From Pelagicoccus albus (lineage in GTDB: Bacteria > Verrucomicrobiota > Verrucomicrobiia > Opitutales > Opitutaceae), in assembly GCF_014230145.1 (NCBI RefSeq), contig NZ_JACHVC010000013.1, forward strand, positions 248,001-312,000: a stretch of 64,000 nt of DNA, in the 5' to 3' direction. Both the position numbers and the translations under genes were made by a program. Every line of letters starts with the position of its first letter. Position 1 is the stretch's first letter. The notes below the pieces were generated by a model, which saw only the letters and a list, made by a program, of their open reading frames with translations, searched no databases and was not told the DNA's origin. This document shows positions 46,419-55,663 of this stretch, piece after piece.

Positions 46419-46495
46419 TGGTACGGGACAAGGGACTTGAACCCCTAACCTTCTGATTCGTAGTCAGACGCTCTATCCAATTGAGCTAGCCCCGC
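46419..46495 (-). tRNA. tRNA-Arg (anticodon ACG)
   Basis: 77 bases including an encoded CCA. The acceptor stem gcggggc pairs with gtcccgt (two G-T pairs), the D arm is gctc/gagc, and the anticodon stem tctga/tcaga holds loop ctacgaa, anticodon ACG. The T arm is aggggttcaagtcccttg-like with the ttcaagt loop. ACG is read as ICG after deamination by TadA. It lies between the Nudix gene and hpf. Confidence 0.95.
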
Positions 46496-46586
46496 TTCAG
46501 TTATGAATCGCCGGGTCGGCGATCAAGGGTCAGGAAGAAAGTGGTTTTGCGCGTCCGTTACAAGGACTTTTTTCAAAAAAAAGAAA

Positions 46587-46606
46587 CCGCCCGAAAAACC
46601 GGGCGG
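46587..46606 (-). terminator. Terminator of hpf
   Basis: On the minus strand ccgcccg (46606-46600) pairs with cgggcgg (46593-46587), followed by tttctttttt. It lies about 30 bases past the hpf stop. Confidence 0.8.
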
Positions 46607-46637
46607 CCGCTTTTAAATTACAGGGTACGGTCAAGGA

Positions 46638-47009
46638 CTACACCTTCGGCAAATTCGCCGGGATATCGACTTCGTGGGTGTCTTTCCGTTTGACACGCTG
46701 CAAGCGAGATCTGCGGCGAAGCATTCGATCTAGCTTGTCCACCAATAGGTCGACTGCCTTGTAGCAGTCTGGGTCCGAGACGGAGACATTCATCGAAGGA
46801 CCGTTTATTTCAATGTGCCCTTTCGCAATGAACTCGTGTTCGCTGCCTCCTTTTCCATAGATGCATTCCAGTTCAACCTTGATTCTAATGATTCGCTCTT
46901 CATGCCTGAAGAGTCGATCCACCTTCTCCGTTACGGCCTGCTTGATTGACTCAGTCAGATCCATGTGGATGCCGGTGATAATTAGATCGTGGTCGTTCTC
47001 AGTGTACAT
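46638..47009 (-). CDS. hpf: Ribosome hibernation promoting factor (short form)
   Basis: 123 residues from the ATG at 47009, chosen because aaaggag lies six bases upstream; the frame extends to 47054. The S30AE fold is visible: LIITGIHMDLTESIKQAVTE, RIIRIKVELECIYGKG, AKGHIEINGPSMNVSVSDPD and CYKAVDLLVDKLDRMLRRR. It binds the decoding centre to stabilise hibernating ribosomes, and the short form promotes 100S dimers with a partner or acts like YfiA. No long C-terminal dimerisation domain is present. A divergent SDR gene starts about 60 bases away. Confidence 0.94.
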   Translation of the reverse strand: MYTENDHDLIITGIHMDLTESIKQAVTEKVDRLFRHEERIIRIKVELECIYGKGGSEHEFIAKGHIEINGPSMNVSVSDPDCYKAVDLLVDKLDRMLRRRSRLQRVKRKDTHEVDIPANLPKV

Positions 47010-47068
47010 GATACTCCTTTGGTTATTTGTTATTCGATGAAAAGTCCCAAACATCTAAAGCATTCACT

Positions 47069-47863
47069 ATGAGCTCTAGATACGACCTCGCTATCATAAC
47101 AGGAGGCTCTTCTGGGATCGGTAGTTCAATCATCGAAGGATTAGTAAACGTAGGACGGACTGCTTCGATATTCAACATTTCTCGACGTATTCCGTCATCT
47201 TTTTCTATCGGCCCAAATCGCGTCCACCTTGAGTGCGATCTATCCGATCGAGATGCCAGAAAACGGACCTTGCAGGAGCTGATCCATAGGATCGAAACAA
47301 CCGATTCAAATGGTCCTATACTTCTCGTAAACAACGCTGGATTAGGCATTTACGGAGAAATATGGTCTAAAAGTCCGCAAGAGCATCTCGAGCTACTGGA
47401 AGTAAATGTAAATGCGCTGGTGGACATCACAGTAAGCCTGCTTCCCGTCCTACAAAAGAGAGGCGGAGCCATCTTGAACATATCCTCCACTTCGGCCTTC
47501 CAGCCGACCCCTGGCCTTTCCACCTACGGGGCCAGCAAAGCATTCGTCCTAAATTGGACTTTAGCTCTCAATGACGAGCTAGGGGGATCTAAGGTCAGGG
47601 CGATAGCCATCTGCCCCGGCCCCACGAAGACGCAGTTTTTCCGCCGAGCAGGCTTCAGCGAGAGTATCATCCCAGACAGCTACGGCCAAAGCTCCGAAGA
47701 GGTGGCTAAACTCGCTCTCAAAGCCCTGGATCAGGGCAAGAGTTTTACAGTAACCGGATTTAAGAACAAAGCAGCCTCGCTTTTTTCCCGCCTGCTTCCA
47801 CTTTCCCTGCGAACTAAAGTGGCAGGGAAAGTGATACGCCATTTCCGCCCCAAACCTAACTAG
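47069..47863 (+). CDS. Short-chain dehydrogenase/reductase
   Basis: 264 residues from the ATG at 47069; a TTG at 47027 is in frame. The classical SDR signature is complete: the dinucleotide motif IITGGSSGIGSSIIEGL, LLVNNAGLGIYGE, the active site Ser in ILNISSTSAFQPT, and YGASK (Tyr-x3-Lys), with ICPGPTKTQFFRRAGF after it. The C-terminal extension (about 40 residues, basic, RLLPLSLRTKVAGKVIRHF) resembles DltE/YqjQ-like SDRs. It reduces an unknown carbonyl. The RluA gene follows after 8 bases. Confidence 0.93.
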   Translation: MSSRYDLAIITGGSSGIGSSIIEGLVNVGRTASIFNISRRIPSSFSIGPNRVHLECDLSDRDARKRTLQELIHRIETTDSNGPILLVNNAGLGIYGEIWSKSPQEHLELLEVNVNALVDITVSLLPVLQKRGGAILNISSTSAFQPTPGLSTYGASKAFVLNWTLALNDELGGSKVRAIAICPGPTKTQFFRRAGFSESIIPDSYGQSSEEVAKLALKALDQGKSFTVTGFKNKAASLFSRLLPLSLRTKVAGKVIRHFRPKPN

Positions 47864-47871
47864 ATAAGCAT

Positions 47872-48660
47872 ATGCCCGCGACCGAATGGGGTTGGCTCGT
47901 AACGCCCGAAGAACTTGAGGACTGGATCCTGCAAAACGACGACCACGTCTTGCTGGTCAACAAACCTGCCCTCCTTGTGTGCCATCCGTCCAAAAACGGC
48001 CCATGGTCCTCGCTTGCGGGAGCATGCCGTGAGTACACCCAGTCTGACCGGTCTCACCTAGTATCGCGACTGGACAGAGAGACGAGTGGAATCGTTCTCT
48101 TCGCCAAACACAGGCTGAAATCACGCCACCTTCAGATGGCGCTAGAGCGGCGAAAAGTAAGCAAAACCTATCTGGCAATCTTGGAGGGCGAACTCTCTGA
48201 GGAAACTTTAGTGGATGCACCGCTCGGTCCCGATACCCAAAGCATTGTCCATTCAAAAAACACCGTTAAGCGCGACGGTCGCAGGCAGGACGCCCAAACC
48301 CGCTACACCCCTCTTTTCAGCAATGGCCGCTATACTCTAGCAAAAGTTGACCCCATCACTGGACGTAAGCACCAGATAAGAGCCCACGCGCTACACATCG
48401 GTCACCACATCGTGGGCGATAAGCTTTACGGTCCAGACGAAGGGCTATTCCTCGACTTCATCGAAGATGGCTGGACCGATAAAATGGCTCAGATCCTTCC
48501 CCTTAACCGTCATGCCTTGCACGCCTACCGCATGGTTTTCGAACTGGAGACGGGAACAGAGACCTATATTGCCCCGCTGACCGCAGACTTGATCGAATTT
48601 TGCGAACAAAAGCTGGGCCTCCCCAAAGACAAATTGGACGAGATCATCTCTGAACTGTGA
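47872..48660 (+). CDS. RluA-family pseudouridine synthase, no S4 domain
   Basis: 262 residues. The catalytic motif LVSRLDRETSGIVLFAKH has the invariant Asp. It has KTYLAILEGELSE, KVDPITGRKHQIRAHALHIG and VGDKLYGPDE. The N-terminus (VTPEELEDWILQNDDHVLLV) has no S4 RNA-binding domain, so it is RluA/TruC-like. The target RNA is unknown. A second, S4-containing RluD homologue is at 56.5 kb. The SDR gene ends 8 bases upstream. Confidence 0.92.
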   Translation: MPATEWGWLVTPEELEDWILQNDDHVLLVNKPALLVCHPSKNGPWSSLAGACREYTQSDRSHLVSRLDRETSGIVLFAKHRLKSRHLQMALERRKVSKTYLAILEGELSEETLVDAPLGPDTQSIVHSKNTVKRDGRRQDAQTRYTPLFSNGRYTLAKVDPITGRKHQIRAHALHIGHHIVGDKLYGPDEGLFLDFIEDGWTDKMAQILPLNRHALHAYRMVFELETGTETYIAPLTADLIEFCEQKLGLPKDKLDEIISEL

Positions 48661-48755
48661 AGATCCTCTAAGCCAAACCCTGAGCGTAAAGGAATTGTGA
48701 ATTTACACTTTATTTAACGCTTCATATCTGATCTATTCCGGACATGAGGTTTAAC

Positions 48756-48851
48756 ATGTTCGGCATAATATCGCTGATGATTTCCGCGATATTCATATGG
48801 ATCTACGTGATTGATTCCCTGTGGACCCTAGCCCGAACCTTCGTAACCTGA
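48756..48851 (+). CDS. Candidate 31-residue single-pass membrane peptide
   Basis: The ATG at 48756 has gagg about 7 bases upstream and opens a frame ending with TGA at 48851. The product is a single membrane helix (GIISLMISAIFIWIYVIDSL) with a short polar end (WTLARTFVT). An in-frame ATG at 48744 would add four residues. The frame ends before a strong terminator at 48891, and nothing else fills this 325-base gap, so an independent small gene is plausible. Other small membrane proteins act in transporter or stress regulation; the role here is unknown. Confidence 0.45.
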   Translation: MFGIISLMISAIFIWIYVIDSLWTLARTFVT

Positions 48852-48890
48852 AGAAGAAGTTCAGCTATCCCAAACCTTGAAACTTGCCAT

Positions 48891-48924
48891 AGCGGCCGCT
48901 CCCCTGAAGAGAGCGGCCGCTTTC
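48891..48924 (+). terminator. Terminator after the small peptide frame
   Basis: agcggccgct (48891-48900) and agcggccgct (48912-48921) pair over 10 bases around an 11-base loop, then tttcg. Each arm is itself a palindrome holding a NotI-type site. Confidence 0.65.
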
Positions 48925-48985
48925 GCGTCTGAAGGTCGCATTATCAATTGATTCAAAGCGCTTCTGCGCTAGCCAATAAGCCGCT

Positions 48986-50332
48986 GTGCCTACCGATCCT
49001 CTCCAGCTATCCAACGTAAAGCGTTTCATCCTTTTTCGGCTTCTGTTTAACGCCCGGTTTTACTACCCGGTTTTCACGATCCTATTTCTAGATTTCGGGC
49101 TAACACTGGAGCAATTCGCCCTACTCAATACCGTTTGGGCTGCCACGATCGTCCTCTTAGAAGTTCCATCAGGAGCGCTTGCAGACACCTTGGGAAGACG
49201 AAACCTAGTCGTCTTGGCAGCCTTTTTCATGGTGGCGGAGATGCTTCTTATCCTTTTCGCCCCTATGGGAGAATCAACCACCGTCTTCTACCTGTTTTTG
49301 GCCAACCGGATACTGAGCGGAGCGGCTGAATCCGCTGCAAGTGGAGCTGACGAAGCGCTCGCCTACGATACCCTCAAAGAAAACGGACTCGAGCAGCGCT
49401 GGGGCGAAGTGCTCGAAAAGCAAATGCGTTTTCAGTCATTGGCCTTCATCGTAGCAATGAGCACAGGAGCTATTCTATACGACGGGGATTTGTTGAATTC
49501 AGCAATTTCTAGCATTGGCCTGAACCTCGAAATAAGCCGGGAAACCGCAACCAGACTACCGATCTGGGGAACGCTTTTCTTAGGAATTGCGGCAGTAATC
49601 ACAACGCTGGGGATGAAGGAAACGAGCCCGGAATCAGCGGACCACAACACTTGGGGAACAATCCAGGAATCAACAAAAAACACGATACAGGCCGGAATCT
49701 GGATCCTTCGCACCCCGATGGCGTTCGTCATCATAAGCTGCGGTATGCTATTCGATCATATTACCCGCATGATCATGACGCTCACGAGCGAGCTTTATCG
49801 CCAGTTTGCCATACCAGAATATAGTTTTGGATTTATCGGATCCGGGCTCGCGATACTCGGCACATTCATGCCCAAAATTGGAAAAGCGATGGTCGAAAAG
49901 CGGTGCAAAGGCTTCAATTTTGCAACGCTTAGCATCTGCGTCTTTTCCGGCCTCTGGCTCATGGCCAGATTTACTCCCTACTGGAGTGCCCTACCTATGG
50001 TGTTGGTGTATGGGGGAATTTTTCTGAACGGTTTTTTTGTTAGCCACTACCTGAACCAGATAACTGACTCCAAGAGTCGAGCAACCGTGCTTAGCTTCAA
50101 AGGACTTTGCTTCAATTTAGCGTATGGAGCAATCGGATACCTTTACGCTTCAACAAGTAGCATTATCCGAGAAACCGGCGAAATCCAATCGGTTGCAGAA
50201 TCCTCGAAGAGCGATGCCCTCTTCCAAACGGTCTTCGGTTATGCTCCCTACTACTTCTTAGTCTTGGTCGCTTTGGTTGCGGCCGTTTCCTCCTATCGCC
50301 TAAAAGTGGAAAGTCCGAGCAAGGCTTCGTGA
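48986..50332 (+). CDS. Major facilitator superfamily transporter
   Basis: 448 residues from a GTG at 48986. Twelve hydrophobic segments can be drawn. The MFS motif A-like loop is ADTLGRRNLVVLAAF between helices 2 and 3 (about 64-80), with LLEVPSGALAD before it. Other helices include VFYLFLANRILSGAAE and IWGTLFLGIAAVITTLGM. The substrate is unknown; the fold resembles drug or sugar-type exporters. It ends 7 bases before the convergent hypothetical gene stop. No regulator is adjacent. Confidence 0.9.
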   Translation: MPTDPLQLSNVKRFILFRLLFNARFYYPVFTILFLDFGLTLEQFALLNTVWAATIVLLEVPSGALADTLGRRNLVVLAAFFMVAEMLLILFAPMGESTTVFYLFLANRILSGAAESAASGADEALAYDTLKENGLEQRWGEVLEKQMRFQSLAFIVAMSTGAILYDGDLLNSAISSIGLNLEISRETATRLPIWGTLFLGIAAVITTLGMKETSPESADHNTWGTIQESTKNTIQAGIWILRTPMAFVIISCGMLFDHITRMIMTLTSELYRQFAIPEYSFGFIGSGLAILGTFMPKIGKAMVEKRCKGFNFATLSICVFSGLWLMARFTPYWSALPMVLVYGGIFLNGFFVSHYLNQITDSKSRATVLSFKGLCFNLAYGAIGYLYASTSSIIRETGEIQSVAESSKSDALFQTVFGYAPYYFLVLVALVAAVSSYRLKVESPSKAS

Positions 50333-50339
50333 GCGAAAA

Positions 50340-51320
50340 TCAATGACGCTGCGTCAGCTCCAGCTCCGTAAACCACTCTGGTAGCGTGGCAAGAATCCGA
50401 AGGATCGTGCCGACATGAATGACCTGGCTCAAAGCTAAACCGGCTTCACTGACGCGTTCAGTTTTCTCCGTTACGCTATCCGCTAGGCGAGCTACAACTT
50501 CCAGACGAATTTTCAGCTGCTTGAATTTGTTGTAGTACTCAGTATCCGGTACTTGGACTTTCCGGGACTTTTTGGGACGCATTTCGCCTCCCACTTTGAC
50601 GATCTGCTCGTTCAGCCATGCTTTGCACTCTTCTTCATATGCATTTCGAAAGGCAGCAATCGCTTTCAGCAGTTGCTCCTGAACAAGCTTCACCTTCTCT
50701 TTTGGAACAACTCGGACGAGGGCAACCAACTCTTGCGAACGTAGAACATCTGGACTCATGTCCAGAGTTTCGCTGGTCGCGTGGTTGCTACCATTTAACA
50801 TACGATGATTAATAAGGATATGCCTCAGATGGTCTTGAATATCCATGTAGGAGACGTAGCCGATATCGCTTCGTAAAGCGCCCCATTGTCGCTCGCAAAC
50901 CGACAAAAACTTCTTGCTGCGAACCGCGTGAGTTTCGCCTTCGTGACCAAAAGAATTCGAAGCGTAGCCATCTGCTACCTTATCAAATGTATTTTCGGCG
51001 ATTAGGGCGAAATCCGAGAGTTTCGTGCGACCGGTTTCTAAAATATCGATTTCGATTTCGCGGCAATGCCGCTCCAATTCCTCACGCTCGTTAACCACGA
51101 CCTTGGGCTTCGCCGCCTCCCTCTCCGCTTCCGCGTCGGCACCAAAATCCTCGAGGGAATTCGCTCCTGCCGAAACCTTACGGTGCGAGTCTTTCAAAAC
51201 CTGCAAGCCGATGTAGCACGCTATGCCGAGAAACGAACATACCGCCACCACGCCGAGCACGTCGGTAATGGCGTCTCCGGGGTGTGAATTCGGCAATTCA
51301 GCTAGCGGCAATAAAATCAT
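50340..51320 (-). CDS. Hypothetical membrane-anchored protein with coiled-coil character
   Basis: 326 residues from the ATG at 51320; a TTG at 51368 is also in frame. I do not recognise the family. One membrane helix lies near residues 16-42 (DAITDVLGVVAVCSFLGIACYIGLQVL). After it comes a long cytoplasmic helical region with many charged residues (EREELERHCREIEIDIL, KEKVKLVQEQLLKAIAAFRN, MRPKKSRKVQVPD) and coiled-coil-like heptads. It lies downstream of the mini flagellar-rod-like gene on the same strand; a functional link is not shown. Role unknown. Confidence 0.6.
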   Translation of the reverse strand: MILLPLAELPNSHPGDAITDVLGVVAVCSFLGIACYIGLQVLKDSHRKVSAGANSLEDFGADAEAEREAAKPKVVVNEREELERHCREIEIDILETGRTKLSDFALIAENTFDKVADGYASNSFGHEGETHAVRSKKFLSVCERQWGALRSDIGYVSYMDIQDHLRHILINHRMLNGSNHATSETLDMSPDVLRSQELVALVRVVPKEKVKLVQEQLLKAIAAFRNAYEEECKAWLNEQIVKVGGEMRPKKSRKVQVPDTEYYNKFKQLKIRLEVVARLADSVTEKTERVSEAGLALSQVIHVGTILRILATLPEWFTELELTQRH

Positions 51321-51466
51321 TTGTGGGATTTCGTCTGTTGGTAGTCGTTCACCTACTAACTCGACCAAAACCCTATTTGGTTAACCGTTGGCGCAATACC
51401 TCCTACCCGCGTAATCGAAGCTAGCTCAGATTAGCGGTTTTTTGACGTTTGCGGAATAGGTTTCGG

Positions 51467-51700
51467 TCAACGCTTCACATCCAACAGCGTTCCCAACATC
51501 TCGTCCTCGGTGTGGATGACCTTGGCGTTAGCGCTGTACATCGTTTCTGCACAGGCCAACTCTACGATGTTATTGGGGCTGATATCGCCAGACGCTATTT
51601 TGGCGGCGGCGTTGTTGAGTTTTCGACTTCCGCGATCCATGCCTTCCTTGGCCTTTTCAAAGGCTGTGGATTGACTCGTTGTTACAGCTTGGATTGCCAT
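51467..51700 (-). CDS. Mini protein resembling flagellar rod/hook C-terminal domain
   Basis: 77 residues from the ATG at 51700 (frame to 51751). The C-terminal part, VELACAETMYSANAKVIHTE followed by DEMLGTLLDVKR, matches the terminal helix of FlgC/FlgE/FlgG-type rod and hook proteins. The N-terminal segment, FEKAKEGMDRGSRKLNNAAA, recalls the N-terminal rod helix. So both ends of a rod protein appear joined without the middle domain. Whether it builds a flagellum is unknown, since no other flagellar gene is in the window. It lies downstream of hrpB on the same strand, with about 80 bases between. Confidence 0.7.
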   Translation of the reverse strand: MAIQAVTTSQSTAFEKAKEGMDRGSRKLNNAAAKIASGDISPNNIVELACAETMYSANAKVIHTEDEMLGTLLDVKR

Positions 51701-51778
51701 TCCGAATTCTAGCAAAAACTTGCTCGGAAATCCATCGAGCTTGTTACTCAAAATTGGCTGAGCTACTCGCTCTATAGG

Positions 51779-54331
51779 CTAGCGCCACTCGTGCTTGGGG
51801 TAACGTCCTTTCAGCTCCTTCTTAACGCCTTCGTAGGATCCTGACCAAAATGCTTGCAGATCGTTAGTCATTTGCACGGGTCGCATATTGGGCGCGAGAA
51901 GCTCGACTCGTGGCAGGGATCGACCTTGGCAAAAACGAGGCGTATCCGGAATGTCATACAGGCATTGAATTTTGGCGGACAAGGTGAGCTGCATATCCGC
52001 ATCCACTCTTAAGCGGGCTGGTTTTCCGTTGTCTAGCTTCAATCTCTCGGGAAGTTCGTGCTCGAGCATTTTCATGGCTGGCGTCCCCACCCAATCACGA
52101 ACTACCGGCAGCACGTCCTTTCGTTTAAGATCTTTCAAGCTTCGGACTCCTTCGCAGCACTGTTCCAACAAAAGAGATCGGGCATCGTCATCGATAAGCT
52201 CGAAGCCATATTCCGGGAAGGCCTGAGCAAGGAAATTAACGCGTCGAATCAAGTGCTCCACTTCCTCATCCCAGTTTGCGAGCTTCGCCTTTCCTTCCGT
52301 GATCAGCTTCGCAAAGACCTCAGCAGCCTTAGCAGAATCAACTTCGAAACTTTCACGGCAAGAAAGCTCCAGATCCTGAAATCGAGTTACGCGACGCTCT
52401 ACGACTCGCTTTTGCTTTTCGTCGAAGACTACCTCTTCCACATCGGAAAACAGCTTCGGAAACAATTCTTGCAACCACTCCACTTCGATGGCGGTGCACA
52501 GATTGAAAACCGTATTCACCTGGCCACCTTGTCTCCCAATCTCATTCACCTCACAGGCAACGAACAACTCGCTTTCTCCCACTAAACTCTCACGTGCCAA
52601 GACGCCACGACGGCCGCCCACCATCCCGCAACGCAAGGTTCCCCTGTCGAGCCTCCTACAGACCCGATCAGGGAAGCCATAGAGCAAACATTTGGCAACC
52701 GCTTGATCCTTGGAACTCTCTTCACGCGGATTGGAGTTCGACCCTAAACCGCTCGCTTCGGCGTATTGAGAAAGTTGATTCGCAATTTTCAAGACCTGCC
52801 TCGAGCTCTGGGCATGCACCCCGATTTCCTGGCAAAAGCCCATATCGAACCGCTCTTTAAGTGCCGCTTCCCAAGCAATCATCTGCCCCAAAACATCGCT
52901 TCGAAGCTGAGCTCCCCAAAGTGACTCACGTCTTCGCTCCACGGACTTGTCGACCTTTCTCAGCAAAATACTACGGCTCTGAGCTAGAGCGGCTGCCAAA
53001 GCGATTTCTTCCACACAACCAAACGCATCCGAAGCCAGCAACATAGACGCATACCGAGGATGCAAAGGGAAGCCGCTCATCTTCCGGCCTCGCTCAGTAA
53101 GGCGTCCATCCCGATCGATAGCCCCCAAACTCCTCAATAGCCCTGTCGCGTCTGACAGGCGCTCTTCATTGGGTGGCTCAAACCACTCGAAGGAATCCAC
53201 ACTCTCGATACCCGTTGCCAATAGGGACAAAAGCATCTCAGACAAATCCACTCGGCGTACTTCGGGCTCTTCGAACAAAGCCCTACTGGCATGCTCCCGT
53301 TCGGCCCACAATCGAATTGCTCGCCCTGGGGCGGTTCGCCCTGCACGCCCTGCTCTCTGCCTCGCAGACGCATCGCTGATCTTCTCGATCCACAAAGTAT
53401 TGATGCCTCGTGTGGGATCGTAGCGAGCGATGCGTGCCTGGCCGCTATCCACGACCAATCTTACATTATCAATCGTCAGGGACGTTTCTGCTACATTGGT
53501 TGCGACGATTACCTTGCGACGATCTCCGGCTTCTACGGCTCGATCCTGATCCTTAGCGCTGAGTTCGCTATGCAAAGCTAACAACTCGAATTCCCGGGTC
53601 GAAAGTCGACTGCCAAGAGCCGCTATCGTTTTCCCAATTTCAAAGGCTCCCGGCATGAAAATGAGCACGTGACCTTCCTTTTCTTGCTGGAGCCTGTCGA
53701 GTGTCGCTTTCGCGGCAATGTCCCAGATAGGCAGATCACTATTGGCCAAGCGATTATCGATGTGCTCGATTGCCACAGGAAAGGTTCTTCCCTGGGAACG
53801 AAGGATACGGCAAGGCTTTAGATAACTCTCCAGCTCCGAGGCATCTAAAGTGGCTGACATGACCACGATCTTCAAATCCGGTCGTTTTGTGCGCTGCAGC
53901 ATTAAAGCGCGGGCCAAAGTCAAATCCGCGTGCAAACTTCGCTCGTGGAACTCGTCAAAGACCAGGCAAGATACTCCTCGCAACTCAGGGTCGCCCATCA
54001 TTCGTCGCAGCAGTATTCCTTCTGTAACGAAGTGAATACGTGTTTCCTTGGAAGAAACACGTTCATGCCGAACCTGGAAACCGACAGTCTTGCCGAGGGG
54101 TTCATCCAATTCCCAAGCTACGCGTTTGGCCAGCATGCGAGCGGCAATCCGCCTTGGCTGAAGAATGATCGCGTCGCCTGAAGCCAGAAAACCTCCCCTC
54201 AGTAGAAACTTTGGGGTTTGGGTAGATTTTCCCGAGCCAGTGGGAGCTTCCAGAACAAGCCGATTTGTATCCGAAAGTTCAGCGCAAAATTCGGATTCAA
54301 TTTCGAGAATTGGCAGATCCATAACACCCAC
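51779..54331 (-). CDS. hrpB: ATP-dependent helicase HrpB
   Basis: 850 residues. The GTG at 54331 is preferred because aagga lies about 8 bases upstream; an ATG is three codons later. DEAH-box signatures: motif I EAPTGSGKSTQTPKF, motif II FDEFHERSLHADL (DEFH, typical of HrpB), motif III SATLD, motif VI RQRAGRAGRTAPGRAIRLW. The HrpB-specific C-terminal region is present (LSQYAEASGLG and others up to the end). HrpB is a non-essential DExH helicase of uncertain RNA role. lysA lies 54 bases upstream on the same strand. Confidence 0.95.
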   Translation of the reverse strand: MGVMDLPILEIESEFCAELSDTNRLVLEAPTGSGKSTQTPKFLLRGGFLASGDAIILQPRRIAARMLAKRVAWELDEPLGKTVGFQVRHERVSSKETRIHFVTEGILLRRMMGDPELRGVSCLVFDEFHERSLHADLTLARALMLQRTKRPDLKIVVMSATLDASELESYLKPCRILRSQGRTFPVAIEHIDNRLANSDLPIWDIAAKATLDRLQQEKEGHVLIFMPGAFEIGKTIAALGSRLSTREFELLALHSELSAKDQDRAVEAGDRRKVIVATNVAETSLTIDNVRLVVDSGQARIARYDPTRGINTLWIEKISDASARQRAGRAGRTAPGRAIRLWAEREHASRALFEEPEVRRVDLSEMLLSLLATGIESVDSFEWFEPPNEERLSDATGLLRSLGAIDRDGRLTERGRKMSGFPLHPRYASMLLASDAFGCVEEIALAAALAQSRSILLRKVDKSVERRRESLWGAQLRSDVLGQMIAWEAALKERFDMGFCQEIGVHAQSSRQVLKIANQLSQYAEASGLGSNSNPREESSKDQAVAKCLLYGFPDRVCRRLDRGTLRCGMVGGRRGVLARESLVGESELFVACEVNEIGRQGGQVNTVFNLCTAIEVEWLQELFPKLFSDVEEVVFDEKQKRVVERRVTRFQDLELSCRESFEVDSAKAAEVFAKLITEGKAKLANWDEEVEHLIRRVNFLAQAFPEYGFELIDDDARSLLLEQCCEGVRSLKDLKRKDVLPVVRDWVGTPAMKMLEHELPERLKLDNGKPARLRVDADMQLTLSAKIQCLYDIPDTPRFCQGRSLPRVELLAPNMRPVQMTNDLQAFWSGSYEGVKKELKGRYPKHEWR

Positions 54332-54385
54332 TGTAAATATCCTTATCGAGCCTTATTCGTACGAAAAAGGTCGATACGCGGTTCT

Positions 54386-55645
54386 CTAGAGGACTGCTAC
54401 TTCATTCGCCCAAATCTGCTCGATTGGCTGACGCTCGCGGATCACCGCGACTCGACCTCCTTCTCGAACAAGAACTTCAGGGGATTCGGGGAAGCTATTA
54501 TAGTTTTTGGAGGCCATAGAAGCACAGTAGGCTCCCGCTCCGCCAATCACAAAGTAGTCTCCCAATCTTGCCTTCTTCAAAGTCCGTGGAGAGAGAGCTT
54601 CTGGATCTCCTGCCTTCGGAGTTAGGATATCACCAGATTCGCAGCAGTGGCCGACTACGATGTAGTCCTCCTTGCCTCTTCGGGAATTATCGGCAGGCAC
54701 CACCCACATCGGGTGCTGGGCTCCGTACATCGAAGGACGCGTGTTGTCCGTCATGCCTGTATCCAGTTTCAGGAACTTGTAGCCTTCTTCACCGGTTGAA
54801 GTCTCGTCCTGAACGCGGGAGAGGATCGAGCAACCGTTGGCGACCAAGTAAGTACCAGGCTCCACTTCGAGATGGATTTTTCGACCGGTCTTGGCTGCGA
54901 ACTCCTTGAACTCGGCCTTCATCTTTTCTCCGATCACTTGCAGATCAGTCGTCTTCTCGCCTTCTACACGGCCGACCTTGTAGCCTCCTCCCAGATTGAG
55001 ATGAGTAACGCTCTTAAATTGGTCAACGAGGGCCAAATTCATGCCCACCACCTTAATCCAGACATCCGGATCGCTGCCACTGCCGATGTGAGAGTGAATT
55101 CTGAATACGTTAAGTTCGTACTGCTCCACGAGCTTCTTCACTTGATCCAAGTCTTCGTGCCAAATGCCGAAGGAAGACGCGGGGCCTCCCACGTTTGTAC
55201 GTTGCGTTCCACCGGAACCGAGGCCCGGATTTATACGCAGCCCGACTTTTTCGCCCGGCAATTCCTGGCCGAAACGCTTGAGTTGGCTGAGTGAGCACAC
55301 GTTGACCGAAATTCCCGACTCCACCAGCGAAACGAAATCATCGGGGAGCTCTTGAGTGCTCAAAGAAATACGCTGCGGCTCAATTCCCGCTGCGATCGCG
55401 CGACGTACTTCGTAGCCAGAGCTAGCATCAAAATGCAGTCCCATGGACGCGAAGAAGCGCAGGATATTCGAGTTCGGGCTCGCTTTCATAGCGTAGCGGG
55501 CGGTCAATCCAAAGGCATTGGGGAAGGCCAAAACCTTGGAAGCGCTATCCCGCAAAACCGCCTCGCTGTAAACGTAGCACGGTGTTCCGACTTTACTATG
55601 AATCTGCTCCGCAAGATCGCGGCTGATAAAATTTTCTTGGCTCAT
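54386..55645 (-). CDS. lysA: Diaminopimelate decarboxylase
   Basis: 419 residues. The PLP lysine is Lys54 in [13 protein letters not shown]. Other motifs: [57 protein letters not shown], and the second-subunit Cys region [11 protein letters not shown] with [18 protein letters not shown]. It makes lysine from meso-diaminopimelate. It belongs to the fold III alanine racemase-like family; the substrate could be a related D-amino acid or carboxynorspermidine, but the ESGD and terminal GAYC patterns favour LysA. menB is 18 bases upstream. Confidence 0.88.
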   Translation of the reverse strand: MSQENFISRDLAEQIHSKVGTPCYVYSEAVLRDSASKVLAFPNAFGLTARYAMKASPNSNILRFFASMGLHFDASSGYEVRRAIAAGIEPQRISLSTQELPDDFVSLVESGISVNVCSLSQLKRFGQELPGEKVGLRINPGLGSGGTQRTNVGGPASSFGIWHEDLDQVKKLVEQYELNVFRIHSHIGSGSDPDVWIKVVGMNLALVDQFKSVTHLNLGGGYKVGRVEGEKTTDLQVIGEKMKAEFKEFAAKTGRKIHLEVEPGTYLVANGCSILSRVQDETSTGEEGYKFLKLDTGMTDNTRPSMYGAQHPMWVVPADNSRRGKEDYIVVGHCCESGDILTPKAGDPEALSPRTLKKARLGDYFVIGGAGAYCASMASKNYNSFPESPEVLVREGGRVAVIRERQPIEQIWANEVAVL

Positions 55646-55663
55646 TAATCTAAATTTTTCGGA

